From Prunella strophiata (lineage: Eukaryota; Chordata; Aves; Passeriformes; Prunellidae): a DNA stretch of 64,000 bases. A model generated the notes under the pieces. That model saw only the letters and a list, made by a program, of their open reading frames with translations. It had not been told where the DNA came from and did no database searches. Shown piece after piece: positions 58,595 to 64,000 of the stretch. The stretch's first letter is position 1, and each line of letters opens with the position of its first letter. The stretch lies in NCBI GenBank assembly GCA_036583965.1, contig JAZBQD010000001.1, forward strand, positions 21,437,569 to 21,501,568, given 5' to 3'. The position numbers and the translations under genes are program-made.

Positions 58595-58865
58595 GTGGGG
58601 ATGAGTCAAGGGATACGGAAGAGAGGAAACGGCCTTGAGTTGTTCCAGAAGAGGTTTGGATGGAATAATTGGAATAATTTCTTCAGAGAAAGGGTGGTTA
58701 GGCATTGACCAGGTCAGTGGTGGAGTCACCATCCCTGGAAGTGTCCCAAAATGTGTGGAAGTGGTGCCTGGGGACATTTTTGGTGATGACCACAGTGGTG
58801 CTGGTGGATGATTGGACCTGATGGTCATAAAATATTTTTTCAGCCTTAATGATTCCATGATTCTT
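58595..58865 (+). mobile_element. CR1 LINE 3' fragment
   Basis: Sense copy: GAGGAAACGGCCTTGAGTTG, AGAGAAAGGGTGGTTAGGCA, TCACCATCCCTGGAAGTGTC and a 3' end CCTTAATGATTCCATGATTC with the CR1 terminal octamer-type repeats. Confidence 0.8.
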
Positions 58866-59589
58866 CAGGAGTTCTGAAAGTTCATGGATGTGACACAATT
58901 CTTGGATTTGCCACCATTTTTGGATTCCTAGTGTTGATGAAGTAGAAGCTTCCCAATTCCCCACTTCTCTGCCATTTCTGGGCTTATTTTGGGAAGGACT
59001 CGCATGAAACCAACAAAAAACCCCAGCTAGGAACAACTTTATTAAGCCCTGACCCTTTTATCATTCCTGGTGCTCTAAACACATAATTTATTTGTTTTAT
59101 TGAAAAAAAGGAGCTTTTACTCTTGGCTATTAATATCTGATGTGAATTGTAGTCTGTATAATATATTTCCATTAATTTTCACTATCTTTAAAAGAAAAAA
59201 AAATATCCAAAAAACCAACCCTATGAATGGTTAATTTTATGCCCACTTTCCTCCCATTGCAGACCTAAAGTTGCTGGATTTCCCCTTTAAAAATCTAGGT
59301 AGCACCAAAATAAAAAAAGCTTCAGGTGAAAACTGGCATTGAACATAAACCAAATATTTAAATACTAACAGATCTAAAATGAAAGCTACAAACTGGCATG
59401 AGACACAAGCACCTAAAATTGACTACAAACAAAACCTGGGTTTTAACTCAAAAATCATCCTTGTGCCAACATCAACCATCAAGCAGCCTTAGAAGATGCA
59501 AATTTGAAAATTTCCGGTAAAAAAATCAAACCAGAGAGTACAAATTTTCCTTCTGTAAGTGAAGGTTATAACAAAAACTTCGGGCTTAC

Positions 59590-59717
59590 CTTCACTTTAA
59601 GCACAGAAGAAAACATTCTGGCATCTTCAGACACCCCTCCAATGTACATTTTTTTGGTAAACACAGGTGCGTGGTCATTTTCATCCTTCACCTCAATAAA
59701 GACCTTGGCTGTATTAC
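59590..59717 (-). CDS. PCDH15: PCDH15 exon: start of the last cadherin repeat (EC11)
   Basis: This 128-nt exon encodes the linker and first strands of the last extracellular cadherin repeat of protocadherin-15, the lower part of the hair-cell tip link. It reads [20 protein letters not shown] and then [29 protein letters not shown] is the classic cadherin inter-repeat calcium-binding motif (DxNDxxPxF). The minus-strand acceptor is TTTTAG before GTAATACAG, and the donor is GTGAAG followed by GTAAGC. Two bases complete a split codon from the previous exon (phase 1), and 42 codons follow, ending on a full codon. The next exon (48907-49122) starts in phase 0, so the two join cleanly as VLKVK/ADDKD. 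The residues match my recollection of mammalian PCDH15 closely. The preceding exon is not in the window. Confidence 0.95.
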
Positions 59718-59874
59718 CTAAAAGAGGGAAGGAAAAGGGAAAATAGAATATTTTGTAATAATTTGTAACATCTCCTGGCATTCATGCATTTACAGCTCAG
59801 GGATACCATGTAAAATGCATAGGGACAATAAAATAAAAATAAGTCCCTGAGACAGCATAGAATGCTAAAATTAG

Positions 59875-60295
59875 ATAATCCCAGGGTCCCTGAGGCTGGA
59901 AAAGCCCTGCCAGCCCATGGAGTCCCAGCTGTGCCCAGTGCCCACCTTGTCCCCAGCCCAGAGCACTGAGTGCCACCTCCTGTCCTTCCCTGGACACCTG
60001 CAGGGATGGGCACTCCAAAGCTCCCTGGGCAGCCCCTGCCAAGGCCTGAGCACCCTTTCCATGCAGAAATTCCTGCTGCTGTCCAAGCTGAGCCTCCCCT
60101 GGCACAGCCTGAGGCCGTTTCCCCTTGTCCTGTCCCTGTTCCCTGGCAGCAGAGCCCGACCCCCCCTGGCTGTCCCCTCCTGTCAGGAGCTGTGCAGAGC
60201 CACAAGGTCGCCCCTGAGCCTCCTTTTCTCCAGGCTGAGCCCCTTCCCAGCTCCCTCAGCCCCTCCTGGGGCTCCAGCCCCTTCCCCGGCTCCGT
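59875..60295 (-). mobile_element. CR1 LINE 3' fragment
   Basis: Antisense copy of about 0.42 kb. It matches 36910-37170 and extends further, through TCCTTTTCTCCAGGCTGAGC. It lies about 160 nt upstream of exon 59590-59717 in transcript direction. Confidence 0.83.
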
Positions 60296-61192
60296 TTAGG
60301 GATCCATATCACACCTTACTTCCAAGGCTTTTGATCCCATTAAATACCCACAGATGTCACAAAGGGGCAATGAAGAGGGGTCACAAAGAGCTCATTAACA
60401 GCAGCTTTGCACCTTGCTTTATCTATTTTAATTATTCCTACTGCCATGCAAATACTTAACGGCTTATTCAGTCCTCGTCTGTAAACTTATAAATGGTCAC
60501 ACTGAGTCCTGGCTCTAGCAGCCTCAACGCTTAATTAATTTCCTGTGTTAATCGAAAGCATCCCCAAGCCTGTTCTCCTCCCAAACCTGGCCTGGCCCAG
60601 GGGAACTCCACCAGCATTGCCTCACCTGAGAGGTTCAACACAAAACACCAGAGGTTCAACACAAAACCCCACTGTTAATTTGGTTTTATTAAAGAGTTCC
60701 TGCTCTGGCCCACTGAGCAATAAACATCTCCATTCTTCTGCAAGGGGAAAAACATCCAGCAAAAACCATGGACCTGGTGCCAAACAGATTCCACTGCGCA
60801 GTAATCTCCACCAACATCTGCTTCCCTCTTTCAGAATCGTATCATCCAGAAAGATTGCTGGAAATGATGATACCCAGTTCATTAAAACCACATTTGCAAA
60901 TGATAAATTGCCTCCTTTCTGAGCTGGTCTTCCCAGCTCCTTTCAGTGCCAGGATAATTTCAGTATTGCACAGGTGCCACTGATCTGAGTTACTCCTACA
61001 ATGCAGGCTCTTTAGAAAAGGCTTAGGAGCTGTATGTCATGGGGAGGAAAACATTAAACCACAGACTACTTCTGACATGGCCAAAGTCATATTCTACCTG
61101 TCTGATGGTCCAGCTGATGGGAAACAAATGATGGCTTCATAAATGGAAGTGAAATCTGAAAAAACCCAAATATTTAAAATGCTGTCCCCAAG

Positions 61193-61794
61193 CCAGCAGA
61201 GGGTCCTGGGGACACCGAGCTGTCCCTGGGGCCAGCAGAGGGTCCTGGGCCAAGGAGCCAAAGGGAGCCTGGGGCAGCAGCAGAGCATTGGCAGCAGGGC
61301 AGGGAGGGATCCTGGCCCTGTGGGCAGCCCTGGAGGCACCTCTGGGTGCTGTGCCCAGCTCTGGGTGCTCAGCACAGCAGGGCCAGGAGCTGCTGGAGCT
61401 GAGCCAGGGCCTGGAGCAGCTGGGTGCCCAGGCAGGGCTGAGGGAGCTGGGGCTGCTCAGGCTGCAGAGGAGCCCCAGCTGAGAGGGGCCCTCAGGCCTG
61501 GCTGTCCCTGTGTGCAGGGAGGGGCAGAGCAGGGCCCAGGCTCTGCTGCGGGGCCCAGCCATGGCCCCAGAGCCACGGGCAGGGCTGAGCCCAGCAATTC
61601 CCCCTGCACAGGAGGCACAACTTCTGCCCTGGGCACTGCCCAGCCCTGAGCACATTGCCCACACAGCCTGGGGGCTCTCCTGCCTGGGGCTGTGGCAGAG
61701 CTGTGTGCACACAATGCTGTGCCCTGGGCTCTGGGATGGCCCTGCTGGGCCAGGGAGGGGACACCAGCTGCCCACTCAGCTCCTGCAGCCTCAG
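61193..61794 (+). repeat. GC-rich CR1-like repeat, copy B of a near-identical pair
   Basis: Matches 41504-42104 with one single-base length difference near its start. Flanks differ on both sides (AAGCCAGCAG at left, CTTTCAGTAG at right), so the unit is about 602 bp. No target-site duplication was evident. Confidence 0.87.
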
Positions 61795-64000
61795 CCTTTC
61801 AGTAGGGATTCTTCAGTGTGGAGAGAAGGAGGAAAAAAAGAAAGTAAAGAAAGGAAATTACACTAATTGTCAAATCTCTGTCTTCTTAAACCAGATCCTT
61901 AATGTGTCTGGCTGCAATACCAAACTATGGTAGGAAAATGAGATTCCCAGGCAGACTTTTCCACTGCAGCTCCACCCTTTAGGGAAGAAGGTGGCCATTG
62001 AAAGCAGGGTTATATGTGAAGGTGTCCTTGCCCTGCTGAGCCTATAACCAGTGCTATCACTGGCTGCCCAACAGTTTGGTGCTGGAGGGAAGATCCTGAT
62101 TTTATCTGTGCAGGTGGGATTAGGTGCTGGCTCACCTGCACTGGTTCTCTCTAATTCAAATGAAACATCATTTGCATATTGCTCACTTTTGTCGTGTCAG
62201 GCCAGTTTGGGTGAGGTGGCTGAGCTTTGTGCTAAGTTTACCTTGCAATTTGCTCAACTCCCCATTTGTTTAATTTGCTGGCAGTTCTCTGAGCTGCCAA
62301 AATGCTGATTTGTTTAGCAAAGGGTGAATGCTTTGAGAATGGAGAAATGGAAGTTATTACATTAAGCACAAAGCAAATTAAATACCCTGCATATCCACAG
62401 GCCAACATTAGGACTGTAACCATTGAATATCTACCTGCATTTCACCTTCCTGCCTGATTTCTGGCCACAGTCCTTCATTCTAGCAGATGGAGTGGAATGT
62501 GACATCTGTGAGCTCCTCCCTAGCCCACCTTTGGATCCAATTCCACAGCTGGCTGCAGGAAAGGGTTATCCTCTTCACCAGCCACAGAAGTTGCCTTGCC
62601 CTCACAGTGGAATTCTCACTAAAATCCCCCAGGAGCAGCTATGCCATGTAGGAAGGTCATGCCAGACCCTTTCCCATGGGGATTTTCCCCAATCCCTCTG
62701 CTTGATTCAGGAATATTCCCTGCACAGGGGCTCTGGTGCTCCCAAATCCACCACTCCTGCACCCCCAGACTGATGGAAAAGACCACCAATGAAGTACACT
62801 CTTAGGGAGTCTGGTTTAGACTCTATAATTAGCATCCTTTTTCCTTCATATTCCGAATTTTTGAACTGCTTTTCTAAACACTGGGTGTGGCTCCAACCCT
62901 CTTTGTGAGGACTGTGATCATCACAGGCTGTCAGTATTCACATCCACCTTCCAGAGGGGAAATTTTTACCCCCATGTATGTAAAACCTCCCATCTTTGGT
63001 GTTCTGAGTCTGGAATCCAGCTCCAGTTACTTTTTTCTTCATGGATTCCAGGAGTTGAAAGCAGGATTTACTCCTTGGTGTTAATTCTTGTGAGACCTCC
63101 TAGAATCCAAATACAAAATCCTATGATTTATGACTGTGCTGCTAAAGAGCAGAACAAAAAGCATCTTTCACTGGACAAAGCAGCACAGGCTGTCAAGGTG
63201 GCCAAAAAGAGCCAAGAAAATTGATTTCAGTGGTGCCTCAGTCTCCTGCAAGGTTCCTTTTTCTTTCTCTTCTCCAGCCCTGTGGAGATGAGCTGCAGTG
63301 CACAGAAAATATAGAACTGCAGCTGCTTCTAAGTCATCCTCAGCTTATAGGAACCAGCTAAATAATCACTGCCAAGACTTTTGGATCTTTCAGCTTCTGT
63401 GGTTTGCTTAAGGGGAGTGAAAACACCTTGCAAGCTGCTCTAAAGCAAAGCTGAGGAACCTCTGAAACACCTAGAATGAGTAGACCATGAATAAGTAACA
63501 CAAAAGAACAAGCCAAACAAAAATTCCTGGCTCACCAGGGTGTACTAGCATTCATTCCCACAAGTTGTTCCCAACCATCCTTGTTCAAAGTTCTTTTCCA
63601 GTCTAACCATCTAAAAATGTGCCAGATCCATGTGAGTCTGTAATTTCTTGCCAGGTTGCAGAAATGAAGCTGAACTAAATCAATGATTTTTGGACACTGT
63701 GACAGCATCAAGGATGCTTTGAGTGCTCCCAGGTGAGTTTTACTCAGTGCTTTCACCAGCAGCACTGCACTTGCCTTCTGCAACATTCCAACCCAGCCAT
63801 GGATACAGCTGCTCTTCAGGCCTGGATAATTCTCACATAAATCCCTGCATCTCCAAAAGCAATTCTGCAGGAGGCAACAGCAGATTTCAAAGAACCTTTC
63901 CAAAGTTCATCTGAATCCAGCTGAGAGGGAGAATTGTAATTTGCCAGGGTTTAGGAGCACTTTGCTTTACTCCTGCCTTACAAGTGCGTGGAGCAGGCTC

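Larger units (their letters stand above)
49123..59589 (-). other. PCDH15: PCDH15 intron within EC11 (about 10.5 kb)
   Basis: Intron with CR1 fragments in both orientations (minus: about 50155-50430, 51228-51455; plus: about 51535-51810, 53185-53375, 57178-57595, 58595-58865), an AT-rich block at 54160-54360, a GT repeat near 54664-54677 and an AT repeat at about 55358-55386. No exon was recognised. Confidence 0.6.
59718..64000 (-). other. PCDH15: PCDH15 intron, upstream part open-ended
   Basis: No earlier cadherin exon was recognised up to the end of the window, although the gene must continue, because exon 59590-59717 begins inside a codon. It holds a CR1 fragment (about 59875-60295) and the second copy of the 0.6-kb repeat (61193-61794). 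Confidence 0.6.

Noticed and set aside
1..64000. CRISPR arrays, tRNA or rRNA genes, bacterial-type operons
   Set aside because: None seen; the window is vertebrate intronic DNA, and regular repeats are microsatellites, minisatellites or CR1 copies.

Overview
This looks like vertebrate nuclear DNA from a bird, most likely a songbird. Coding exons are short, separated by long introns with GT-AG boundaries. About thirty CR1-type LINE fragments are scattered in both orientations, and many share the GC-rich 3' consensus I associate with passerine genomes. The species cannot be fixed from the sequence alone.

The only gene I can support is the 3' end of protocadherin-15 (PCDH15), on the minus strand. 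It is a tip-link cadherin of inner-ear hair cells and photoreceptors. In transcript order (high to low coordinate) the window holds: the last extracellular cadherin repeat (59590-59717, 48907-49122); the membrane-adjacent domain (44926-45014, 35085-35262); the end of that domain plus the transmembrane helix (29139-29357); a juxtamembrane exon (26300-26410); and then an alternative-splicing region that sets the cytoplasmic tail. Splice phases agree at every junction except one exon, 35085-35262, which carries one extra base in a C/G run.

The tail region has three alternative last exons. Each ends in its own stop codon and in a class-I-like PDZ-binding terminus: CD1 (20406-21813, ends STAL), CD2 (9770-11293, ends STSF) and CD3 (7504-8055, ends MTKL). 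The CD2 and CD3 routes use the shared exon 12380-12512. Before it lie optional small exons: a candidate 6-nt microexon (24383-24388), a 22-nt exon (15547-15568) and a 74-nt exon (13381-13454). The 22- and 74-nt exons break the frame singly but keep it together (96 nt), so they should be included or skipped as a pair.

The rest is intron, 3'UTR and downstream intergenic DNA (1 to about 7200) with CR1 pieces, simple repeats and minisatellites. Two almost identical 0.6-kb repeats in direct orientation (41504-42104 and 61193-61794) enclose three coding exons. No bacterial-type system, CRISPR array, tRNA or rRNA was seen. The exons encoding the rest of the ectodomain and the promoter lie beyond position 64000.
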